DNA from: DATEOR01 sp046733475
GTDB taxonomy: Bacteria; Actinomycetota; Thermoleophilia; Gaiellales; Gaiellaceae
Length of the DNA stretch: 64,000 nt
Direction of reading: 5' to 3'
Assembly: GCA_046733475.1 (NCBI GenBank)
Contig: JBKPPF010000008.1
Coordinates: 62,001 to 126,000 of the forward strand
Part shown: positions 57,362-64,000 of the stretch, in pieces
Numbering within the stretch: the stretch's first letter is position 1
How the letters are laid out: each line of letters starts with the position of its first letter
Position numbers and translations under genes: made by a program
The notes under the pieces: generated by a model
What the model was told of the DNA's origin: nothing
Seen by the model: only the letters and a program-made list of their open reading frames with translations
Databases searched by the model: none

Positions 57362-59352
57362 ACGAGATCGCGCGGGACAGTGAAGGTCCGCGCCCGAGAG
57401 AAGATCAGCTCGCCGTTCTCGTAGGCGTCCACCTGGTGGACGAGGAGGAACGTCTCGGCGTCGGCCGTCATCGAGCTGGACGTCTCGACGTGGGCCGACC
57501 AGCCGTTGCGGATCATGCCCATCCGGCGACTGCACTCGACCTCCGCAGAAAGCGGGGCGCCGTCCGCGATCCGGTAGACATCGGTCTGCGCGCCCTCGAT
57601 CTCGAGCGTGCCTGGCTGAACGTACCGGCGCCCGCGGGTGCGCTCGACCTCGAGCGCAAAGCGGGCCGGGCCAGGCTCGCCGTCGGCGACGAGCCGGCGG
57701 ACGCTTCCACCGTGAATCTCTTCCTGGACCGGCGCGGGCAAGAGCCCCGCCGGGACGCAGTCGCGCTTCCCCTGCGGGCGCACCGGCAGGTCGAAACGCG
57801 ACCGAGGCCCGGTGAAGAGCGTGAGATCCGCGCGCCTCGGCGAGGGCCAGGCCCACGGCCAGTACGACGAGCTGACGGCGACCCGAATTCGATGGCCGGC
57901 CGGGAACGCGTGCGCGATCGCCTCGAGGGGGACCTGGACCTGCTCGCGCCGGCCGGGCTCGAGCGGCTGGGGGTCGAAACTGCCCGCGCGGTGGGTGAGG
58001 TTCAGGAGCCCGCGCGTGACGAGACGTGAGGACCCGTCGGGCGCGACGTCGCAGAGCCGCACCGCGAGAAGCGCCCGCGGCTCGTTCGCGGACACCTCGA
58101 CGGTCAGCACGGGCGCGCCGAGGATCTCGACGCACTCCTCGAGCGGCTCGCTCGTGAAGGCGAGGGAGAGGTCGTCGTCGCGGCCCTGGTCGCCCGCGAG
58201 GTCCGCATCCGTCCACGGACACCAGGCGCCGGCATCGAGGCCCGTGCTCTCCGGCGAGGACAGCTCGAGCGCGCACTCGGGATCAGATGCGAGCGCGAGC
58301 GTACCGTCGCCGAGCGCGTAGTCGCCCGCGACCGGCCTGAGCGGAGGCCACATCTCCTCCGAGACCCAGCGCCCACCCGACTCGCCGTCTGCCGCCGGCC
58401 CGGGCATCCAGGCGTGGAGCATGGGCTCGTCCATGACGCCGGTCGGCTCCCCTTTGAGCCAGTGATCCCACCAGCGCACGCACTCGGCGCGAAAGTCGAG
58501 GGCCGGCCCAGGAGTCCCTTCCTCCGGATACCGGTGCGCCCACGGGCCGATCAGGCCCTTGCGCGGACCGGAAAGCGAGGCGAGCAGGTCGAGGACCGCC
58601 TGGCGGTAGGGGTCGGCCCAGCCGCCCACTGCGTACACGGGACACTCCACGGCCGCGTAGTCGTCGGACGGCGAGCCGGTGTGCCAGTACTCGTCGCGCC
58701 GCTGGTGGGAAAGCCAGGTCTCCGCGAACGGAACGGCCTGCTCGAGCCGCTCGAGCCAAAGCTCCCGCCAGCCCTCGCCCACGAGGTCGGGGTCCGGCGG
58801 GCGGACGCTCATCGCGAGCATCGTCGAGGACCAGGGAAGAAGCTCGCAGCCGAGGACGCAGCCGCCGTGATACTTGACGTCGCCGCCGTAGCGGTCCGCG
58901 CTGGCGCAGAGTGCGACGACGGCCTTGAGCGCAGCCGGACGGCGTGCGGCGGCCTGCAGCGCGGCGAAGCCCCCCCACGAAAGACCGATCATTCCGAGCG
59001 AGCCCGTGCACCAGGGCTGTGCAGCGACCCACTCGAGCACGGCGCAGACGTCCTCCTGCTCCTGTTCGGTGTACTCGTCGAGAAGGACGCCGCTCGAGGC
59101 GCCGCTCCCGCGGATGTCTACGCGAAGGGAGGCGTATCCGTGCTCGGCGAAATAGGGATGGCGAACGGCGTCGCGACGGCGAGTGTGGTCCTCGTGGCGG
59201 TAGGGCGAGACCTCGACGATCGCCGGCACCGGAGCGGCGTCTGCGCGGGGTGGCAGCCAGAGGTGCGCGGAAAGACGCGCGCCGTCGGGCAGTGGGATCC
59301 AGAGGTCGTCGACCTCCCTGACCGGGGCGAGCTGGGGGACGCGCAGTGCCAT
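57358..59352 (-). CDS. CocE/NonD-family acyl hydrolase, second paralogue
   Basis: 664 residues with nucleophile elbow G-L-S-W-G-G and the same domain order as the hydrolase at 1814-3796, including Y-T-E-Q-E-x-E-D-V and W-W-D-H-W-L-K-G. ATG 59352 follows GGGAAGGG and is preferred over an ATG 42 bp upstream. No signal peptide. The two paralogues are 54 kb apart, so this is an old duplication or separate acquisition. Substrate unknown. Confidence 0.85.
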   Translation of the reverse strand: MALRVPQLAPVREVDDLWIPLPDGARLSAHLWLPPRADAAPVPAIVEVSPYRHEDHTRRRDAVRHPYFAEHGYASLRVDIRGSGASSGVLLDEYTEQEQEDVCAVLEWVAAQPWCTGSLGMIGLSWGGFAALQAAARRPAALKAVVALCASADRYGGDVKYHGGCVLGCELLPWSSTMLAMSVRPPDPDLVGEGWRELWLERLEQAVPFAETWLSHQRRDEYWHTGSPSDDYAAVECPVYAVGGWADPYRQAVLDLLASLSGPRKGLIGPWAHRYPEEGTPGPALDFRAECVRWWDHWLKGEPTGVMDEPMLHAWMPGPAADGESGGRWVSEEMWPPLRPVAGDYALGDGTLALASDPECALELSSPESTGLDAGAWCPWTDADLAGDQGRDDDLSLAFTSEPLEECVEILGAPVLTVEVSANEPRALLAVRLCDVAPDGSSRLVTRGLLNLTHRAGSFDPQPLEPGRREQVQVPLEAIAHAFPAGHRIRVAVSSSYWPWAWPSPRRADLTLFTGPRSRFDLPVRPQGKRDCVPAGLLPAPVQEEIHGGSVRRLVADGEPGPARFALEVERTRGRRYVQPGTLEIEGAQTDVYRIADGAPLSAEVECSRRMGMIRNGWSAHVETSSSMTADAETFLLVHQVDAYENGELIFSRARTFTVPRDLV

Positions 59353-59449
59353 GCCCTTCCCACGTTGATCGATGCCTCGGCTGGAAACGTCCATCCACAG
59401 AGGGATTTCGACCGAAAGGGGTCGGGAATTGAGCGCCGCGCCGAAGCGC

Positions 59450-60124
59450 CTAGACCGCTTCGCCGTCGCGCAGCTCGACGACCCGGTCGGCCACGTCCAG
59501 AAGAAGCGGGTCGTGCGTGGCGACGATCGCCGAGACGCCCTCGCTGCGAACGAGCTCGCGGATGACCTCCATGATCGTCCGCGCGTTCGAGGAGTCGAGC
59601 TGGCCTGTCGGCTCGTCGGCGATCAGGAGCTGGGGCCGATTGGCGAGTGCGCGCACGATGGCGACGCGCTGCTGCTCCCCGCCCGAGAGCTCGTAGGGGC
59701 GGTGACGCGCTCGGCCCGCGAGCCCGACGAGCTCGAGGAGCTCGCCCACGCGCCTCGTCCGCACTCCGGGGTGCTCGTTCCGCAGACGGAGCGGTACCTC
59801 GATGTTCTCCGCGGCCGTGAGGATGGGGACGAGGCCGAACGCCTGGAAGACGAAGCCGATCTTCTCCCGCCGGAGGTGAACGAGCTCGTCCTCCCCCATC
59901 GCCGACACCTCGGCGCCGTCGACCCAGACCCGCCCCTGCGTCGGGCGGTCGAGACCCCCGATCATGTTGAGCAGGGTCGTCTTCCCGGAGCCGGAGCGCC
60001 CGTGGACGACGGTCAGCTCGCCGCGGCCGATGCGCACGTCCACGCCCTGCAGCGCGTGGACCACGGCGTCACCGGCCTCGTACTCGCGGCGGAGTGCCTC
60101 GGTGGCCGCGATGGACTCAGTCAC
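59450..60124 (-). CDS. ABC exporter ATP-binding protein (LolD/MacB-type)
   Basis: 224 residues, minimal ATPase: Walker A G-R-S-G-S-G-K-T, L-S-G-G-E-Q-Q-R, Walker B L-L-I-A-D-E-P-T-G, V-A-T-H-D. The D-E-P-T-G-Q-L-D variant is typical of LolD/MacB exporters. GTG start overlaps the previous ATPase gene by 8 bp. It forms one of two ATPases serving the FtsX-type permeases upstream on this strand. Confidence 0.9.
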   Translation of the reverse strand: MTESIAATEALRREYEAGDAVVHALQGVDVRIGRGELTVVHGRSGSGKTTLLNMIGGLDRPTQGRVWVDGAEVSAMGEDELVHLRREKIGFVFQAFGLVPILTAAENIEVPLRLRNEHPGVRTRRVGELLELVGLAGRARHRPYELSGGEQQRVAIVRALANRPQLLIADEPTGQLDSSNARTIMEVIRELVRSEGVSAIVATHDPLLLDVADRVVELRDGEAV

Positions 60125-61001
60125 CGTTCCGCTCCCGATGGTGCTCGTCCGGCCAGACGCCGATGTGGTCAGGCTCGAGCTCGAGGCGGACTCGCCGCTC
60201 CAGCTCGAGGGCGTCCATGTATTCCTGGGGAAGCTGGAGGCGCCCCGTCCGGTCCAGGATGGCGAACTCCTCCGCGATCACCTGGTGGTCGCCGAGCTCG
60301 TCGACCTCGCGCCGGCGGAGCGTCTCGGTGCTCGTGCGTCCGTCCCTGATCGCGATCGTACGGTCGACCTGCTCGGAGACGAGCGGATCGTGGGTGAGGA
60401 CGACAACCGTCACGCCAAGCTCGCGGTTCGCGCTGCGTAGTGTGGCGAAGATCTCGGCCGCGGTCTCGGTGTCGAGCTCGCCCGTCGGCTCGTCGGCAAA
60501 GAGGACGCGCGGACGGTTGGCGAGGGCGATCGCAATTGCGACGCGCTGCTGCTCGCCGCCCGAGAGCTGGTCGGGCTTGTGACCCGCCCTCTCGGCCATC
60601 CCCACGAGCCGCAGGAGCTCGAGCGCGTACTCCCGCCGGTCGGTGCCGCGCATACCTTCGAGGATCAGCGGCAGCTCGACGTTCTCCTCGGCATTGAGGT
60701 AAGGAAGGAGGTTCCTCGTCGTCTGCTGCCAGACGAAGCCGACGATGCTGCGGCGGTAGATCGTCCGCTCCTTCTGACTGAGCGAGGTGAGGTCGAACCC
60801 GGCCACCTCGGCCTTGCCCGCAGTGGGCACGTCCATCCCTCCGAGGATGTTCTGGAGAGTCGATTTTCCGCTGCCCGAAGCGCCGACGATGGCGACGAAC
60901 TCGCCCTGCTCGACGGCGAGGTCGAGGCCCTGAAGCGCAACGACCTCGAGGTCCGCGACCTTGTAGATCTTGACGAGGTTGTCGCAGAAGATCTGGCTCA
61001 T
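60117..61001 (-). CDS. ABC exporter ATP-binding protein with AbrB-like C-terminal tail
   Basis: 294 residues. The ATPase has Walker A at 40-47 (G-A-S-G-S-G-K-S), L-S-G-G-E-Q-Q-R and F-A-D-E-P-T-G-E-L-D. An extra tail at about 241-284 reads like the swapped-hairpin AbrB/SpoVT fold: I-L-D-R-T-G-R-L-Q-L-P-Q-E-Y ... V-R-L-E-L-E-P-D-H. It may dimerise or regulate rather than bind DNA. ATGA overlap with the large permease gene upstream. Confidence 0.87.
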   Translation of the reverse strand: MSQIFCDNLVKIYKVADLEVVALQGLDLAVEQGEFVAIVGASGSGKSTLQNILGGMDVPTAGKAEVAGFDLTSLSQKERTIYRRSIVGFVWQQTTRNLLPYLNAEENVELPLILEGMRGTDRREYALELLRLVGMAERAGHKPDQLSGGEQQRVAIAIALANRPRVLFADEPTGELDTETAAEIFATLRSANRELGVTVVVLTHDPLVSEQVDRTIAIRDGRTSTETLRRREVDELGDHQVIAEEFAILDRTGRLQLPQEYMDALELERRVRLELEPDHIGVWPDEHHRERNGD

Positions 61002-63205
61002 CTCTCTCCCATCCTGAGTGAACGGCTGAGGCTCATGCGCCGGACGACGGCCGCGGTCGCCCAGACGGCGGCCGCGGAGACTGCGAGGAGCGCGACCGCG
61101 AGCAGGAGGGGCGCGACCGGGTCGAAACGCAGCGCGACGTCGCGGCCGCCTGCGGCCAGCGCGGTCAGGTCGAGGCCGGGCTCGACGAGATAGGCGGTCG
61201 CGAGGCCCAGCGCGGTTCCCACGACCAGTGCGACGACGAACAGCGGGGCGAGCTCGGCTGCCGTCACGGCGACTGCCTGCCGGCGCGAGAGGCCGAGCGC
61301 GCGGAGGTAGGCCAGGTCGCGCAGCCGGGACCTCGCGGTGAGGAGCAGCGCCAGCACGATCACGAAGGCGGCGTAGGCGGCGCCGAGCACGGCTCCCGCA
61401 CGGAACGCGTCGAGCGTCGCGGTCGCAAGCGGCGAGAGGACGGCTGAGACCTCGCCTTCCTGGGCATGGCTCAGGGTCGCCGCCATGACCGCGGCGAAGA
61501 CCGAGACCGAGACGCCGAGCAACAGGACGAGGAGCGGCGCCGCGGCGACTCCCGGCTGCCGCGCGACGCGGCGGAGGGCGAGCGCAGGAACGAGGTCGCG
61601 CCTCCGCGCAGCCGCTGCCGCAAGGAACCGCACCGGCAGCGGATACAGGCGGACGGCCACGATCCCGGCCGCCAGCCCGAGGAGCAGCGGCACCGCGGCG
61701 AGGTACGGATCGAAGCCGTTCGCGTCCGTGAGACCGCGCCGCCGCAGGAGGTAGACGCCGACGAGGGACGAGGCGACGATCGCCGCCTCGACGGCAAGTC
61801 TCCGCGGCGACGCAGAGGGGACGGCCACCTCTTCGCGGCCGCGGGCGGCGAGCCCGCTGCGGGCGGCGCCCGCGGCTGCCGCGGCCAGGATCGCGCCGGT
61901 CGCCGTGACGATTCCGAGCACGAGGAGAAGTGGCGTGGCGACGCTACGGCCGTCCACGAGAACGAGCGCGAGCAGGTATCCGAGCAGCCCGGCCGGAAGG
62001 GCGACCACAATCCCTTCCACGGCCTCAGCGCCGAGCACCTGCCAGGACGCGCCGCCGCGCGAGCGGACGAGCGCAATGCTCTCGCCGCGGCGGTTCGCAG
62101 CGAGGCCGCCGAGAAGGGCGACGACGGCGAGCGCGAGCGCCAGCAGGCCGACCGCGCCGATCGCGATCATGGCGGCGGCCGCGTCCCGGTCGCTCCGGTA
62201 GTCGGCGAGCACCCCGGAGAGCCCAGTGCGGACGCCCGTGCCGAGCCGCTGGCCGAACGTCGACTCCCCGAAGCTTGCGTCCAGCTCGCGCACGTCGGAG
62301 TCCAACCGGTCGATCGTTCCCGCGTCGAAGCCGCTCGCGTCAACGTCGTAGCGCCAGGAGTAGCGGAGCGGGAGGGGAACCGTCGCGTCGGCCACCTCGT
62401 CGTAGGCCGATGGCGCGAAAAGACCGAAGCCGTAGACGTAGCGGCGCTGGTCCGTGTCGCGGATCACCGGCGCGCCGAGGCGCGCGTCGTCGAGCCAGGC
62501 TGCGTCCGCGTTCGTCTTCGGCGCGAAAATCCCAGTCACCTCGGCGGCGATCATCCGCCGCTCGCTGAGCGGGACGCCCCCGACGAGAACGTCCTCGAAG
62601 TCCGGCTCCAGATAAAGCACGTCGCCGACCTGCAGCGAGAGCTGGTTCGCGGCGGCGAGCGGGACGCTGACCTCGACGAGCGAGGCCTTTGGCTGGCCGA
62701 GCCGGAACGGCAGCGGGACGATTTCGTCGCGCTTCTCGGGCATGCGGCCCGCGACCAGACGGATGCGGTCGGCTGCTCCCTGCACGTATTCCAGGGTCAT
62801 GAGCCGGGTCGTCCCCGCAGGTCCGGGCACCCCGGGGGCGTCGACGGCCGCGTAGCGAGTCGTCTCCACCGTGTCACGGCGGTTGCGAATCACCTCTCGT
62901 ACGGACTCCGGGAAGCTCTGCGCCAGCCGGATGCCGGCGGCGCTCACGACGTCGACGGCATCTTGATCCGACGGTTCGATACGTCCTGCGCGCGTGATCT
63001 CCACGTTCCGCTCGAACGGGCTCGCCTTTTGAACGGCGAAGCGCAGGCCCTTGTCCGCGTTCGACTCGAAGGCCCGCGGAGCCGCGGCGAAGACGAAGCT
63101 CGTGACGAGGACGACGCCGAAGACCGCGCCGGTGAGCAGCAGATCGGAGTGGATCCGCCCCGCCGCGAGGATGAGAGGCGTCAGCAGTGGGCGAAGCCCG
63201 CTCAT
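60998..63205 (-). CDS. FtsX-like ABC exporter permease (MacB/LolC type)
   Basis: 735 residues: one N-terminal membrane helix, a large extracellular domain (about residues 40-345), and FtsX-type helix blocks in the middle and C-terminus (L-A-L-A-V-V-A-L-L-G-G-L and V-A-V-T-A-A-E-L-A-P). It exports lipids, peptides or lipoproteins with the two ATPases just downstream. ATG 63205 overlaps the preceding permease stop in ATGA; longer in-frame readings are antisense-like. Confidence 0.87.
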   Translation of the reverse strand: MSGLRPLLTPLILAAGRIHSDLLLTGAVFGVVLVTSFVFAAAPRAFESNADKGLRFAVQKASPFERNVEITRAGRIEPSDQDAVDVVSAAGIRLAQSFPESVREVIRNRRDTVETTRYAAVDAPGVPGPAGTTRLMTLEYVQGAADRIRLVAGRMPEKRDEIVPLPFRLGQPKASLVEVSVPLAAANQLSLQVGDVLYLEPDFEDVLVGGVPLSERRMIAAEVTGIFAPKTNADAAWLDDARLGAPVIRDTDQRRYVYGFGLFAPSAYDEVADATVPLPLRYSWRYDVDASGFDAGTIDRLDSDVRELDASFGESTFGQRLGTGVRTGLSGVLADYRSDRDAAAAMIAIGAVGLLALALAVVALLGGLAANRRGESIALVRSRGGASWQVLGAEAVEGIVVALPAGLLGYLLALVLVDGRSVATPLLLVLGIVTATGAILAAAAAGAARSGLAARGREEVAVPSASPRRLAVEAAIVASSLVGVYLLRRRGLTDANGFDPYLAAVPLLLGLAAGIVAVRLYPLPVRFLAAAAARRRDLVPALALRRVARQPGVAAAPLLVLLLGVSVSVFAAVMAATLSHAQEGEVSAVLSPLATATLDAFRAGAVLGAAYAAFVIVLALLLTARSRLRDLAYLRALGLSRRQAVAVTAAELAPLFVVALVVGTALGLATAYLVEPGLDLTALAAGGRDVALRFDPVAPLLLAVALLAVSAAAVWATAAVVRRMSLSRSLRMGER

Positions 63206-64000
63206 CGGTCCTCCCCCGCCCGGAGGGCAGGCGCCAGCCGCACGCGCGCGAGAACTCGGATCTCGAGCGCGACCACCACGGCCAGAGCAAGGAGCAACGC
63301 TCCTTCGAGGAGGAGGGCCGTCCGCCACGGGAAGTGGACGATGACCTCGGGGAACGGCCTGCCGCCCTCCCCGCTGAGGGAGACGTACGGCAGGACGAAC
63401 CAGGCGAGAAGCACGCCGAGCGCGGTACCTGCGGCGAGCGCCAAACACGCGGTTAGGCCGCCTTCGATGGCGAGCGCCCCGGACAGCTGTCCCCTCGAGA
63501 GGCCCACCGACCGCAGGACCGCGAACTCCGTCTTCCGTTCGGCGGCGGAGATCGCGGAGCTGACTGCAAATCCGATCACCGCGAAGATCGCCGCCGCCGC
63601 GAAGCCGATGTAGAGCGCCCCGCTGATGCCGAGCGCCACCGGATCGGTGGAGAGCGCACGGGCCCTGGCCGCGCGGTCCACCACGAGCTCGCTGGAATAC
63701 GGGGGCGCGGCGAGGCGGGCCGCGACCGGCGAAGCCGGCCCCTCCACGTCGAGCCACCATTCCGTCGGCTTCAGGATCGTCCCGTCCGTGAGCCACTCCG
63801 CGGCGGCGTACGTCGGCAGGTCGACGACCACCCCACCCAACGAGCCCGGCAGCGTCGGGAATCCCTTGGCGGAACCGGCCAGCGCGAGGGCCGGCCCGTC
63901 AGGGCCGAGCGGAACGCGGCCGCCGACGGAGGTCCCCGTGTCGGCGAGGAAGCGGCTCGTGGCGATTGCAGGGATCGCCTGCGTCGGCGCTTTGCGGCCG
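63202..64000 (-). CDS. FtsX-like ABC exporter permease, C-terminal part (truncated by window edge)
   Basis: The frame is open from the TGA at 63202 to the right edge, about 266 codons of the C-terminal portion, including an extracellular stretch (G-R-V-P-L-G-P-D-G) and three or four membrane helices with A-E-R-K-T-E-F-A-V-L-R-S-V-G-L-S, the FtsX-domain signature. The start lies beyond the window; the TTG near 63840 is internal. It is the first visible gene of the exporter operon. Confidence 0.85.
   Translation of the reverse strand, partial: GRKAPTQAIPAIATSRFLADTGTSVGGRVPLGPDGPALALAGSAKGFPTLPGSLGGVVVDLPTYAAAEWLTDGTILKPTEWWLDVEGPASPVAARLAAPPYSSELVVDRAARARALSTDPVALGISGALYIGFAAAAIFAVIGFAVSSAISAAERKTEFAVLRSVGLSRGQLSGALAIEGGLTACLALAAGTALGVLLAWFVLPYVSLSGEGGRPFPEVIVHFPWRTALLLEGALLLALAVVVALEIRVLARVRLAPALRAGEDR

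Noticed and set aside
61466..63613. A 700-codon plus-strand frame opposite the FtsX permease
   Set aside because: Low-complexity Arg/Glu/Asp composition with no motif; the minus strand has membrane helices and coupled start/stop overlaps.

Overview
The window is 64 kb of dense, GC-rich (roughly 70%) bacterial DNA with mostly 4-bp stop/start overlaps and frequent GTG/TTG starts. An F420-type luciferase-like oxidoreductase, twin-arginine lipoproteins, an actinobacterial-style CDP-alcohol phosphotransferase/phosphatase fusion and the codon style point to Actinomycetota, possibly Thermoleophilia. That placement is inference. No rRNA, CRISPR array, insertion sequence or phage gene was seen.

Region 1 (1-28 kb) is catabolic. 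It holds two ADP-forming acyl-CoA ligases, two enoyl-CoA hydratases, three short-chain dehydrogenases (two of the dienoyl-CoA-reductase type without the usual Tyr), two acyl-CoA dehydrogenases and an Old-Yellow-Enzyme/FAD reductase. It also has a hot-dog thioesterase, a nitrilase, a Rieske oxygenase with the bridging Glu of quaternary-amine oxygenases, a spermidine/putrescine-type ABC importer and a DAO-family amine oxidase. Together they look like uptake and demethylation of an N-methylated compound plus beta-oxidation-like processing of unsaturated acyl-CoAs.

Region 2 (28-38.4 kb) opens with a clear TPP riboswitch in front of a CytX-type permease, a PfkB kinase and a BNR-repeat protein. Then come housekeeping or accessory singletons (PhzF, GNAT, isochorismatase, lipoprotein hydrolase, M15 peptidase), an ABC-2 exporter, an F420 enzyme and a DHFR-like protein, ending at tRNA-Arg(CCT).

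Region 3 (38.45-42.1 kb), directly 3' of the tRNA, is visibly lower in GC and gene-poor. It holds tiny zinc-ribbon proteins, a cupin, a probable frameshifted gene and an alcohol dehydrogenase pseudogene, and looks like a decayed insertion.

Region 4 (42.1-51.2 kb) is the most interesting part. A seven-gene minus-strand operon encodes a medium-chain dehydrogenase, a PTPS/QueD-like protein lacking a zinc His, a glycosyltransferase, a methyltransferase, a flippase-like membrane protein, a RibD-type reductase and GTP cyclohydrolase II. It converges on a membrane CDP-alcohol phosphotransferase fused to an alkaline-phosphatase-superfamily domain. No other riboflavin gene is present. The set suggests a GTP-derived pyrimidine or pterin head group that is glycosylated, methylated and joined to a lipid or exported polymer.

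Region 5 (51.3-64 kb) has a second polyamine-type importer whose ATPase lies on the opposite strand, a second CocE-like hydrolase, and a LolCDE/MacB-like exporter (two ATPases, two FtsX permeases) running off the right edge.
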